This document shows, piece after piece, positions 8,387-15,628 of a stretch of DNA of 16,702 bases. The stretch spans positions 1 to 16,702 of the forward strand of contig JABMQR010000133.1 in assembly GCA_013202335.1 (NCBI GenBank). The letters are read 5' to 3'. The notes beneath the pieces are model-generated. The model had not been told where the DNA came from and searched no databases. It saw nothing but the letters and a program-made list of their open reading frames with translations. Source of the DNA: Bacteroidota bacterium (lineage in GTDB: Bacteria; Spirochaetota; Spirochaetia; JABMQR01). Numbering within the stretch: the stretch's first letter is position 1; each line of letters begins with the position of its first letter. Made by a program: the position numbers and the translations under genes.

Positions 8387-8415
8387 TTACAAACTCAGAA
8401 AAATCTAAGTATTAT
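8387..8415 (+). promoter_or_regulatory. Promoter candidate for the catabolic block
   Basis: TTACAA at 8387-8392 and TATTAT at 8410-8415 are separated by 17 bases, in the 105-base gap between the response-regulator gene and the E1 alpha gene. The -35 hexamer and spacing equal those of the candidate before the kinase gene. Transcription would start near 8422, leaving a leader of roughly 28 bases containing the ribosome site. The weak -35 box would suit activation by the AraC-type regulator. This is a pattern match by eye only. Confidence 0.45.
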
Positions 8416-8433
8416 TGATGTTATAACGTAAAA

Positions 8434-8441
8434 GAAGGGGG
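8434..8441 (+). promoter_or_regulatory. Ribosome binding site fixing the E1 alpha start
   Basis: GAAGGGGG at 8434-8441 sits 9 bases before the ATG at 8451. An in-frame TTG at 8442 touches this site directly and so cannot be initiated from it; the ATG is therefore the start. Confidence 0.65.
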
Positions 8442-8450
8442 TTGGATCAT

Positions 8451-9416
8451 ATGGATAAAGAAAGATGCCTTGATTTGTATAGAACTCTTTTCAAAATTAG
8501 AACTTTTGAAGAAAAGGTTTCGTCACTTTATGCGGGTAATGAGATACCTGGATTTGTGCATCTCTATATTGGAGAAGAAGCGATTGCTTCAGGTATTTGT
8601 AATGCTCTTGAAAGGTCCGATTATATTACAAGTACGCATAGAGGGCATGGTCATTTAATAGCAAAAGGTGGTGACCTGAATTTGATGATGGCAGAACTTT
8701 TTGGTAAAAAAACAGGTTATTGCAAAGGTAAGGGTGGATCAATGCATATTGCTGATCCAGCTTTAGGAATTCTTGGAGCTAATGGTATTGTAGGTGGGGG
8801 GATTCCTATCGCTGTTGGAGCAGCATATTCATCTGCAAAAATACGGCATACTAAGCAAGTTGTAGTAGCTTTTTTTGGAGATGGCGCAACAAATGAGGGG
8901 ACTTTTCATGAATCAATGAATATGGCATCTGCTTGGAATCTGCCTGTTTTATTTGTCTGTGAGAATAATCAATTTGGTGTGTCTACAAGAATTAATCGTG
9001 TTACGAGAAATGTTGATTTGTCAAAAAGGGCTTTGGCATATGGAATTCCAGGGTTTGATGAAGATGGAAATGATGTACTAAAAATCTATACAAAAGCTAA
9101 AGAGTTGATCTCAAAATTAAGAAACGGTGAAGGACCATTTTTTCTGGTATGCAACACATTTAGACATCATGGTCATTTTGAAGGTGAAGGTGTTACCTAC
9201 TGGGGAGAGGAAGAGCTTCTAAGCTGGAAAGAAAAAGATCCGCTAAAAATCTGCAAATTGTACCTTAAAAATGATTTTAATATTTCGGATGAAGAAATTG
9301 CGGTGCTAGAAGGTAGCGTGATGGAAGAACTTGAGAAAGCTGTTGCTTTTGCACGGTTGAGCAAATATCCAAGACCTGAAGAAGCATTAGAAGATCTGTA
9401 TTCAGAGGTGGATTGA
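8451..9416 (+). CDS. ThDP-dependent 2-oxoacid/acetoin dehydrogenase E1 component, alpha subunit
   Basis: Alpha subunit of a heterotetrameric E1 enzyme, which uses thiamine diphosphate to decarboxylate a 2-oxo acid or cleave acetoin and pass the acyl or aldehyde unit to a lipoyl group. The protein is about 321 residues, the short AcoA/PdhA bacterial form. The diphosphate-binding motif runs from GDG at 143-145 to NN at 172-173, with the usual 26-residue spacing. The N-terminal block FEEKVSSLYAGNEIPGFVHL and the loop FRHHGHFEGEG, equivalent to the RxxGHS phosphorylation-loop region, are also present. The beta subunit starts 1 base after the stop. No E2 or E3 gene follows; a small lipoyl protein encoded further on may be the acceptor. 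AcoA-like identity is favoured because of length and sugar context, but the true substrate is unknown. Confidence 0.9.
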   Translation: MDKERCLDLYRTLFKIRTFEEKVSSLYAGNEIPGFVHLYIGEEAIASGICNALERSDYITSTHRGHGHLIAKGGDLNLMMAELFGKKTGYCKGKGGSMHIADPALGILGANGIVGGGIPIAVGAAYSSAKIRHTKQVVVAFFGDGATNEGTFHESMNMASAWNLPVLFVCENNQFGVSTRINRVTRNVDLSKRALAYGIPGFDEDGNDVLKIYTKAKELISKLRNGEGPFFLVCNTFRHHGHFEGEGVTYWGEEELLSWKEKDPLKICKLYLKNDFNISDEEIAVLEGSVMEELEKAVAFARLSKYPRPEEALEDLYSEVD

Positions 9417-9417
9417 A

Positions 9418-10386
9418 ATGATAATGACCTATATGGAAGCTATACGAAAAGTGATAACAGAGGAAATGGATAAAAATCAAAACTTATTTATGATAGGTGA
9501 GGATGTAGGCCCCTACGGAGGTGAAATGGGTTTATCTAAGGGGCTATGGGCAAAGTATGGGGATGACAGAATGAGAGATGCACCTATATCAGAATCCGCA
9601 ATAGTAGGACTTGCCTTGGGAGCTTCTATTACAGGATGCAGAGCTATTGCTGAAATACCTTTTGGAGATTTTCTTGGTATAGCTATGGATCAGGTTTACA
9701 ATCAGGCAGCAAAAATGCGCTATATGTTCGGAGGTAAACTAAATATTGATTTGATTATTCGCTCACCTCTCGGAGGTTATCAGGGTGGAGCTGCACAGCA
9801 TTCACAAAGCATTGAAGCTTGGTTTATGCATGCACCAGGACTGAAAGTGGTAGTTCCGTCAAATGCTGTTGATGCTATGGGATTGTTGAGGACAGCGCTT
9901 AAACAGCATACGGCGGTTATGTTTTTTGAACATAAAAAACTCTATCACATAAAAGAAGAAGTCCCTGAAGAATTTTTCGAGATTCCTTTTGGAAAAGCAT
10001 CCATTAAACAACTAGGAAAAGATGTCACAGTAATCGCGACTGGTTATATGGTTACTATGGCTTTAGAAGCTGCGATGCATCTGAAAAAAGAAAATATATT
10101 TGTTGAAGTTATTGATCCGCGTACGCTTGTCCCTTTAGATGAAGTAGAAATACTAAAATCTGTAGAAAAAACTGGCCGTTTAGTGGTTGTAAATGAAGGT
10201 TGGAAAAGGGGAGGGGTTGCTTCAGAAATAGCTGCAATTGTTGCTGAGAAAGGTTTTCAGTACTTGAAATCGCCTATTCAAAGAGTTGCAGCTGTAGATG
10301 TTCCAATTCCATTCAGCCCGGTTTTAGAAAAGTTTGTTCTCCCGAATACACAAAAAATTATTCAAGCTATCCGAGCTGTTTTATAA
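9418..10386 (+). CDS. ThDP-dependent 2-oxoacid/acetoin dehydrogenase E1 component, beta subunit
   Basis: Partner of the E1 alpha subunit, 322 residues, normal for AcoB/PdhB proteins. The pyrimidine-binding half includes GEDVGPYGGEMGLSKGL and the conserved catalytic Glu59 in DAPISESAIVG, which activates the cofactor. The block EIPFGDFLGIAMDQVYNQAA, the GGYQGGAAQHSQS loop and the C-terminal transketolase-like domain (IDPRTLVPLD) are all intact. A ribosome site AGAGGTGG in the end of the alpha gene serves ATG 9418; an in-frame ATG at 9424 is a second option. Alpha and beta are certainly co-translated. A 23-base gap with a strong AGGAGG site leads to the oxidoreductase gene. Confidence 0.92.
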   Translation: MIMTYMEAIRKVITEEMDKNQNLFMIGEDVGPYGGEMGLSKGLWAKYGDDRMRDAPISESAIVGLALGASITGCRAIAEIPFGDFLGIAMDQVYNQAAKMRYMFGGKLNIDLIIRSPLGGYQGGAAQHSQSIEAWFMHAPGLKVVVPSNAVDAMGLLRTALKQHTAVMFFEHKKLYHIKEEVPEEFFEIPFGKASIKQLGKDVTVIATGYMVTMALEAAMHLKKENIFVEVIDPRTLVPLDEVEILKSVEKTGRLVVVNEGWKRGGVASEIAAIVAEKGFQYLKSPIQRVAAVDVPIPFSPVLEKFVLPNTQKIIQAIRAVL

Positions 10387-10409
10387 AGCATTAATTAGGA
10401 GGAAATATC

Positions 10410-11561
10410 ATGAAAAAAATAAATATTGGTCTTATTGGACATAAATTTATGGGAAGAGCACATACCCATGGGTATACAGATGTACCGATATTTTTTAATA
10501 CAGGAGTTGAAGTTGTCAAGAAAACTCTTTGTTCAAATGAAAATTCTGTTATTAATGTTGCTAAACAATGGGGATTTCAAACAGCTTCATTAGATTGGCG
10601 AAATGTTGTAAACGATCCAGAAATTGATGTTATAGATATTGCTGCACCAAGTGCTATTCATGCTGAGGTGGCAATTGCTGCTGCTCAGGCAGGAAAGCAT
10701 ATATTTTGTGAAAAACCATTAGCATTGTCATTAAAAGATGCAAAACAAATGCTTGAAGCAGTACAAAAAGCTGGTGTAGTAAATTGTATAGGATTTAACT
10801 ATCGAAAAGTACCTGCTTTGGTATTGGCAAAGAAGCTTATAGAAGATGGATCAATTGGTAATATATATCACTTTAGGGGAATTTATCAACAGGATTGGTT
10901 GGTTGATCCGGCGTATCCTTTAGTATGGCGGTTAAAGAAAAAGGATGCAGGGTATGGTTCACATGGTGATATGGGTGCACACGTCATTGATATTGCACGT
11001 TTTCTTGTAGGTGATATTGCTGCTGTTTCTTGTGTGTCAGAAACATTTGTAAAGAATCGGCCAGTTCTCGAATCCGCAGATGGACTAAGAGCTGTTGCAG
11101 GTGACTCGATGGGAGAAGTAGATGTTGATGATGCTTCAATATTTATTTTTCGATTTTCAAACAGGAATACACTAGGGTATTTTGAAGCAACCCGTTATGG
11201 TAGCGGTCACAGAAATCAAAATAGAATAGAAATTAATGGAAGTAAAGGATCTCTTATTTTTGATATGGAAAAGATGAATGAGCTTCAATACTACAGTTGT
11301 GATGATCCTTCAGACAGACAAGGATTTAGAAGAATTCAGGTTGGTGAGAGTTGTCATGCATATATGGAAAATTGGTGGCCTGCCGGACATATTATAGGTT
11401 ATGGTGAAACCTTTGTTAATCAGGCATATGATTTTATTTGCGGTATAAGGGATGGGAATATGGTGCATCCGGATTTTGAAGATGGTTATATATGCCAACA
11501 GGTGCTGGATGCTGCAGATCGTTCGTCCAAGACTGGCACATGGATCAATGTTGGTAATTAA
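10410..11561 (+). CDS. Gfo/Idh/MocA-family NAD(P)-dependent oxidoreductase
   Basis: Probable sugar or polyol dehydrogenase, 383 residues, cytosolic. The N-terminal Rossmann fold starts at once with IGLIGHKFMG (Gly7, Gly10, Gly15). The family motif EKP is at 101-103 with Lys102 as a catalytic-type residue. The C-terminal half contains GDMGAHVIDIARF with Asp187, His191 and Asp194, as in inositol and glucose-fructose oxidoreductase relatives. The length is slightly above the usual 330-370, in line with the long-form dehydrogenases that have an extra loop. It follows the E1 beta gene with AGGAGG 7-12 bases before the ATG, and a 22-base gap leads to the lipoyl gene. Likely job: oxidation of a ring hydroxyl of the imported compound or an isomer of it. 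The exact substrate and cofactor preference cannot be told. Confidence 0.9.
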   Translation: MKKINIGLIGHKFMGRAHTHGYTDVPIFFNTGVEVVKKTLCSNENSVINVAKQWGFQTASLDWRNVVNDPEIDVIDIAAPSAIHAEVAIAAAQAGKHIFCEKPLALSLKDAKQMLEAVQKAGVVNCIGFNYRKVPALVLAKKLIEDGSIGNIYHFRGIYQQDWLVDPAYPLVWRLKKKDAGYGSHGDMGAHVIDIARFLVGDIAAVSCVSETFVKNRPVLESADGLRAVAGDSMGEVDVDDASIFIFRFSNRNTLGYFEATRYGSGHRNQNRIEINGSKGSLIFDMEKMNELQYYSCDDPSDRQGFRRIQVGESCHAYMENWWPAGHIIGYGETFVNQAYDFICGIRDGNMVHPDFEDGYICQQVLDAADRSSKTGTWINVGN

Positions 11562-11583
11562 TCAGATTATTTTGGAGTAAAGT

Positions 11584-11823
11584 ATGAGAAATATTACTAT
11601 GCCTAAAATGGGATTGAATATGGAAGAAGGTACGGTTGTCAGCTGGCAAATTTCTAAAGGGGATTCATTTAAAAAAGGGGATCAATTGTGTGTAATTGAA
11701 AGTGATAAATCAATTATAGATTATTCAGCTGAATTTTCGGGTAGAATTATTAATATTATTATAGAGGCTGACCAAGCAGTTTCCGTAGGATCAGTTATTG
11801 CGGTTGCTGACGAAACATACTAA
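11584..11823 (+). CDS. Free-standing lipoyl-domain protein
   Basis: A 79-residue protein consisting of one biotinyl/lipoyl domain and nothing else. It opens with the classical E2 sequence ITMPKMGLNMEEGTVVSW, and the lipoylation site is Lys42 in the beta-turn ESDKS, where E2 proteins usually have DKA. The second half repeats the half-barrel (FSGRI, then VSVGSVIAVAD). The absence of MKM argues against biotin. Normally this domain is the N-terminal part of an E2 acyltransferase of some 400 residues; here there is no peripheral subunit-binding domain and no catalytic domain, and a stop codon follows directly. GGAG at 11573-11576 serves the ATG. It probably carries the product of the E1 alpha/beta pair, as GcvH does in glycine cleavage; that is inference. 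The gene looks intact, not truncated. Confidence 0.87.
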   Translation: MRNITMPKMGLNMEEGTVVSWQISKGDSFKKGDQLCVIESDKSIIDYSAEFSGRIINIIIEADQAVSVGSVIAVADETY

Positions 11824-11839
11824 TATAAAGGACAATTAT

Positions 11840-12769
11840 ATGGAAGAGGCGAGAAGCATAAGAGAAGTTTTTATGGAAGAACTTATTCAACAGACAAAGC
11901 AGAATAAGCAAATTATGGTAGTTGACCCGGATGTTGGTAGTGCTACAAAAACATGGGATTTTAATAAAATATATCCAGAACAATTTATTGAACTTGGGAT
12001 TGCAGAGCAAAATGCATTTGGAGTAGCAGCGGGGTTGGCCGCATGTGGAAAAATTGTATTTGCAGCTACCTTTGCAGTTTTTGCATCTATGCGTGCATGT
12101 GAGATGATACGAACTTCCATTTGCTATCCAAAACATAATGTAAAAATTATTGGTGGATATGCTGGACTTAGTAATGGGAAAGATGGTGCTACACATCAAT
12201 CGGTTGAGGACCTGGCAATTATGCGTAGTTTTCCCAATTTAATTGTGTGCTCAATTTCTGATAATGTTATTGCAAAAAAGATAATTACAGCTCTCATTGA
12301 GTATACTGGTCCTGTATACGTTCGTATGGAGTATGAGACTGTTTCGGATGTGCATAAAGACGATTCTTCAGAATTACAACTAGGGAAAGGGTATGCTGTC
12401 AGATCAGGAAACGATGTAACAATTGTAACAACGGGTACAGCTTTACACCGAGCAATAAAGGCGGTAGATGAGTTGGGAATTTCTGCTGATGTAATAGATA
12501 TGGTAACTATTAAACCGCTGGATACTAAAATTCTTGAAAAATCTCTACAGAAAACAGGAAGGTTGATTACACTTGAAGATCACAGTCTTATTGGAGGTCT
12601 TTCATCAGCAATTTCTGAATATCTTATAAAATCTGATATCAAAGTAAGATATGAAGGTTTAGGAATTCATGATGTTTTTACAGAGTCAGGAAAAACTGAA
12701 GAACTTCTTGATAAATATCATATAGGGAAAAATGACGTTATCGAAGCTATTAAGCGGATATTAATGTAA
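11840..12769 (+). CDS. Transketolase, C-terminal subunit (pyrimidine-binding half)
   Basis: Second half of a two-gene transketolase, about 309 residues. It holds the pyrimidine-binding domain with the activating Glu56 in ELGIAEQNAFGVAAG, the loop GLSNGKDGATHQSVEDLA and the C-terminal domain (VIDMVTIKPLD, then LEDHSLIGGLSS). Together with the next gene it would move a two-carbon ketol unit between sugars. The reading frame opens earlier at a TTG (11798) inside the lipoyl gene, but ATG 11840 follows AAAGGA at 11827-11832 at proper distance and matches the usual N-terminus, so I use it. It is unusual that this half precedes the N-terminal half; most split transketolases are encoded N then C. The protein is clearly distinct from the E1 beta subunit upstream despite the shared fold. 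A 10-base gap leads to the N-half gene. Confidence 0.9.
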   Translation: MEEARSIREVFMEELIQQTKQNKQIMVVDPDVGSATKTWDFNKIYPEQFIELGIAEQNAFGVAAGLAACGKIVFAATFAVFASMRACEMIRTSICYPKHNVKIIGGYAGLSNGKDGATHQSVEDLAIMRSFPNLIVCSISDNVIAKKIITALIEYTGPVYVRMEYETVSDVHKDDSSELQLGKGYAVRSGNDVTIVTTGTALHRAIKAVDELGISADVIDMVTIKPLDTKILEKSLQKTGRLITLEDHSLIGGLSSAISEYLIKSDIKVRYEGLGIHDVFTESGKTEELLDKYHIGKNDVIEAIKRILM

Positions 12770-12779
12770 GGAATAAACT

Positions 12780-13637
12780 ATGAATAAAATAGATAATAAA
12801 GAAATAAAGCAATTTCAATTGAAAGCTATTGATCTTAGAATGGCTGTAGTTGATATGATTAGTAAGAGTGATATCTGTAGTGGGCACTTTGGTGGTTCCT
12901 TATCTCCAGCTGAGATTATGGCTGTTTTATATTTTCATGAGATTAATATTGATCCAAGTAATCCTAAGTGGGAACTTCGGGACCGCTTTGTTCTTTCAAA
13001 AGGACATGCAGTACCAGTATTATATGCTGCTCTTGCTGAAAGAGGGTACTTCTCAAAATCAATTCTTAGATCATATAGAGAAAAAGATAGTATTCTTCAA
13101 GGACATCCAGATTGTCAAAAAACACCTGGTTTGGATACTTCCAGCGGCTCATTAGGGCAGGGTCTTTCTATCGGATTGGGAATGGCGCTAGCGGCTCCAA
13201 AGAATAACCAATATAAGGTTTATGTTTTACTTTCTGATGGTGAAATGCAAGAGGGGATGGTTTGGGAGGCTGCAATGGCTGCTGCTCACCATAAAGCTTC
13301 AAATCTCATTGCTTTAGTAGATTGTAATGATTTACAGGTAGATGGAAAAATATCTGATATTATGAATATTGAACCTCTTTCAGATAAATGGAAAGCCTTT
13401 GGATGGGATGTTCAGTTAGTGAATGGGCATAATGTAACTGAATTATTAGAAGCATTTGCAGTTGCAAAAAATTCAATTAAACCAGTTGTTATAATTTGTA
13501 AAACTGTTAAAGGAAAGGGCGTATCGTTTATGGAGAATAATATTGATTGGCACTGTACTGCTATAACTCCAGAACTTCATGATCAAGCAATAAAAGAACT
13601 AGAAAATGCTAAAAAAGCTATAGAAATAGGGTATTAA
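12780..13637 (+). CDS. Transketolase, N-terminal subunit (diphosphate-binding half)
   Basis: Diphosphate-binding half of the split transketolase, 285 residues, the normal size for such subunits. Landmarks in order: GHFGGSLSPAEIMAVLYF, RFVLSKGHAVPVLYAALAE, GHPDCQKTPGLDTSSGSLGQ, then the magnesium/ThDP motif SDGEMQEG (Asp153-Gly154-Glu155) running to DCNDLQ (Asn183). Here Ser replaces the first Gly of GDG, which is common in transketolases of this type. The C-terminal part has KTVKGKGVSFME. It starts with AAGGA a few bases before the ATG and ends 2 bases before the isomerase gene. Residues that bind a sugar phosphate in full-length transketolases lie partly in loops I cannot align by eye, so I leave open whether the donor is phosphorylated. 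Confidence 0.92.
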   Translation: MNKIDNKEIKQFQLKAIDLRMAVVDMISKSDICSGHFGGSLSPAEIMAVLYFHEINIDPSNPKWELRDRFVLSKGHAVPVLYAALAERGYFSKSILRSYREKDSILQGHPDCQKTPGLDTSSGSLGQGLSIGLGMALAAPKNNQYKVYVLLSDGEMQEGMVWEAAMAAAHHKASNLIALVDCNDLQVDGKISDIMNIEPLSDKWKAFGWDVQLVNGHNVTELLEAFAVAKNSIKPVVIICKTVKGKGVSFMENNIDWHCTAITPELHDQAIKELENAKKAIEIGY

Positions 13638-13639
13638 AT

Positions 13640-14182
13640 ATGATTACACATCAAGAATATTCAGAAATTATGTCTAAGGTATTTCAATATTTAAACAATG
13701 CAAAAATTGGTTTAACATCAAAAGAGGAAAGTGAATTAGAGATAGCTGATTTTGGTTTGGGAAGAATTAATGAATTTGGCTTACAAGTTGTAACATACAT
13801 TAATACCAAGAGATGCTGTTCAAAAGAGTTGATTTTATTCCCACAACAAATATGTCCTGAGCATAGACATCCGGAAATAGGTGGCGAATTAGGTAAAGAA
13901 GAAACATTTAGATGTAGATTTGGTAAAGTTTATTTATATGTTTCGGGAGATCCGAGTTCTCAAATACAAGCCCGAATTCCTGATGATAAGAAAGATTGCT
14001 TCACAGTATTCAATGAAATTGAACTTAATCCTGGAGATCAATATACTCTTAATCCAGATACATTACATTGGTTTCAAGCAGGTTCTGCTGGAGCAATAGT
14101 ATCTGAATTTTCTACTACCAGTTATGACGATTTTGATATATGGACAGATCCATTAATTAAGCGTACACCAATTGTATTATAA
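13640..14182 (+). CDS. D-lyxose isomerase-type cupin sugar isomerase
   Basis: A 180-residue cupin that resembles the short D-lyxose isomerases (YdaE type, about 167 residues). The metal site can be read as His75 and His77 in CPEHRHPEIGG, Glu87 or Glu88 in GKEETFRCRFG, and His143 in DTLHWFQAG; the order H-x-H, E, H matches the manganese site of this family. The block LNPGDQYTLNPDTLHWF is also characteristic. The enzyme should interconvert an aldose and a ketose. The ATG is 2 bases after the transketolase N-half stop, with a weak AGGG as ribosome site, so translation is probably coupled. Coupling to a transketolase suggests it makes or consumes the ketose used there. It may act on a sugar other than lyxose, because these isomerases are broad. 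Confidence 0.82.
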   Translation: MITHQEYSEIMSKVFQYLNNAKIGLTSKEESELEIADFGLGRINEFGLQVVTYINTKRCCSKELILFPQQICPEHRHPEIGGELGKEETFRCRFGKVYLYVSGDPSSQIQARIPDDKKDCFTVFNEIELNPGDQYTLNPDTLHWFQAGSAGAIVSEFSTTSYDDFDIWTDPLIKRTPIVL

Positions 14183-14244
14183 GTTTTTTAATTGTTGCTT
14201 TAGTAAGTTGATTTAGTTTATACATAATCAGCAAGGAAAAATCT

Positions 14245-15378
14245 ATGGATATTTTTAAGAATAAACTATCTAGAATGCAAAAAACTCTTTCTTGTGAGGA
14301 ACCTGATCGAGTGCCTCTTTTTGACCTTTTTTGGAAAGAGTTTTTTGACGATTGGAAAGAACAAAAAAAGTGCGATGATATTTATGAATATTATGATATG
14401 GATCTAAAATTAGTCGTTCCCAATCTTGATCCTGCGATAAAATCTTATAAATTAATAGAAAAGGGAAACGACTACATTATTTTCAAAAGTGGATATGGAT
14501 GTATTCTTAAAAAAGCCGATTATTCACCTATGCCAGGTTATATAGATTTTCAAGTAAAAGATGCTGATCATTATAAAGATTTTGTGTTAGAAAATCCTGA
14601 AGATGATCGGCGTTATTACGAGAAAAGTGCCAATATTCTTTCTTCATCCGGAGATCAGGAAGTTCCTTCTTTTGTTGAACAACTGGAAAAAGCTCAAAAT
14701 TGTATTCCGACTATGGGTCTAGTTTTGGAGGGTCAAGAGCTTCTTACAAGAATCAGAGGTATGGAAGGTACATTTATTGATATAATGCTAGAAGGTGAAA
14801 AGGTAATTACTTTTCTTAACCGGCTGCTTGAATTTGAACTTAAGGTAGGTTTAAAACAAATACAGATGGGTGTTGATTTTATGTTTATTGGAGGAGATGT
14901 TGCCTATGATAAAGGTATGTTTTATTCGCAAGATATGTGGAGAACATTTTTTAAACCTTTTTTAAAGACTCTCTGCTATGAATTCAGATTAGCAAAACCT
15001 GATATCAAATTAATATATCATAATTGTGGTAATGCATCAGTAATATTTGATGATCTGATAGATTGTGGGATAGATGCTATACAACCTCTTGAAGTTAAAG
15101 CAGGTCTTGATGTAGTTGAATTGAAAAAAAAGTACAAAAATAGACTTGCTTTTATTGGTAATATCGATGCACAATCCATTTTACCCGGTAATTATTTGCA
15201 GATCAAAAAGGCTCTTCTTCATAATCTGAATGCAGCAAAAGGAGGCGGGTATATTCCAATGTCTGATCATAGCGTACCTAATACTGTTTCGGTCAGTAAC
15301 TACGATTATTATATTTCCCTCATAAAAAAATATGGCAATTATCCATTACAGCTTGGTATATATAATGAAGAAATATAA
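14245..15378 (+). CDS. Uroporphyrinogen decarboxylase (UroD)-superfamily protein, methyltransferase-like branch
   Basis: A 377-residue TIM-barrel protein of the UroD superfamily. The core block GGDVAYDKGMFYSQDMWRTF is conserved in this family. IYHNCGN at 258-263 gives His259-x-Cys261, the first two zinc ligands of MtaA/CmuA-type methyltransferases. The third ligand of those enzymes, a cysteine some 75 residues on, is not there; the matching region reads GYIPMSDHSVPN, so an Asp or His may replace it. True UroD of heme synthesis has a different N-terminus (an RPPVWxMRQAGR block), which is missing. No corrinoid protein gene is seen next to it. AAGGAAAA precedes the ATG, and a 62-base gap separates it from the isomerase gene. 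It may act on a methylated or methoxylated substrate, or may have a so far unnamed role; the function is open. Confidence 0.78.
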   Translation: MDIFKNKLSRMQKTLSCEEPDRVPLFDLFWKEFFDDWKEQKKCDDIYEYYDMDLKLVVPNLDPAIKSYKLIEKGNDYIIFKSGYGCILKKADYSPMPGYIDFQVKDADHYKDFVLENPEDDRRYYEKSANILSSSGDQEVPSFVEQLEKAQNCIPTMGLVLEGQELLTRIRGMEGTFIDIMLEGEKVITFLNRLLEFELKVGLKQIQMGVDFMFIGGDVAYDKGMFYSQDMWRTFFKPFLKTLCYEFRLAKPDIKLIYHNCGNASVIFDDLIDCGIDAIQPLEVKAGLDVVELKKKYKNRLAFIGNIDAQSILPGNYLQIKKALLHNLNAAKGGGYIPMSDHSVPNTVSVSNYDYYISLIKKYGNYPLQLGIYNEEI

Positions 15379-15434
15379 TGCATGGTTTTTTGATTTGTAC
15401 ACGTCAAGTGCACCAGTTTGGCGCTATACATATA

Positions 15435-15478
15435 GTCGGGTGAAACTCCCGACCTGACAAAGCATGACTAGCAGTCAG
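15435..15478 (+). ncRNA. Structured RNA-like segment, possibly a group II intron fragment
   Basis: GTCGGG at 15435-15440 pairs with CCCGAC at 15448-15453 over a TGAAACT loop; directly after it CTGAC at 15454-15458 can pair with GTCAG at 15474-15478. The order GGGTGAAACTCCCGAC, then GACTAGC, then GTCAGTA recalls domain I segments at the 5' side of some bacterial group II introns. No reverse transcriptase and no domain V are visible, so if the reading is right this is only a remnant. Similarity is from memory and weak. Confidence 0.25.
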
Positions 15479-15628
15479 TACCCCCGGTGCCAGGGAAAGC
15501 TCCGAAAAAAGGCTTTTTAGGGATGGGTAAAGAATAACTTCCCCTTATGTTGAAATTCTCCATGGCCAAAAAAGAGGCATACAGCTAAATATTCCTAAAG
15601 ATTATCTGCCATTTTTTCCATAGCAATG

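Noticed and set aside
11798..11839. TTG start of the transketolase C-half inside the lipoyl gene
   Set aside because: ATG 11840 has AAAGGA at a proper distance and gives the usual N-terminus; the extra residues are not family-like.
14245..15378. Heme-pathway uroporphyrinogen decarboxylase
   Set aside because: The N-terminal arginine-rich signature of true UroD is missing and the H-x-C site fits the methyltransferase branch; no heme genes are near.
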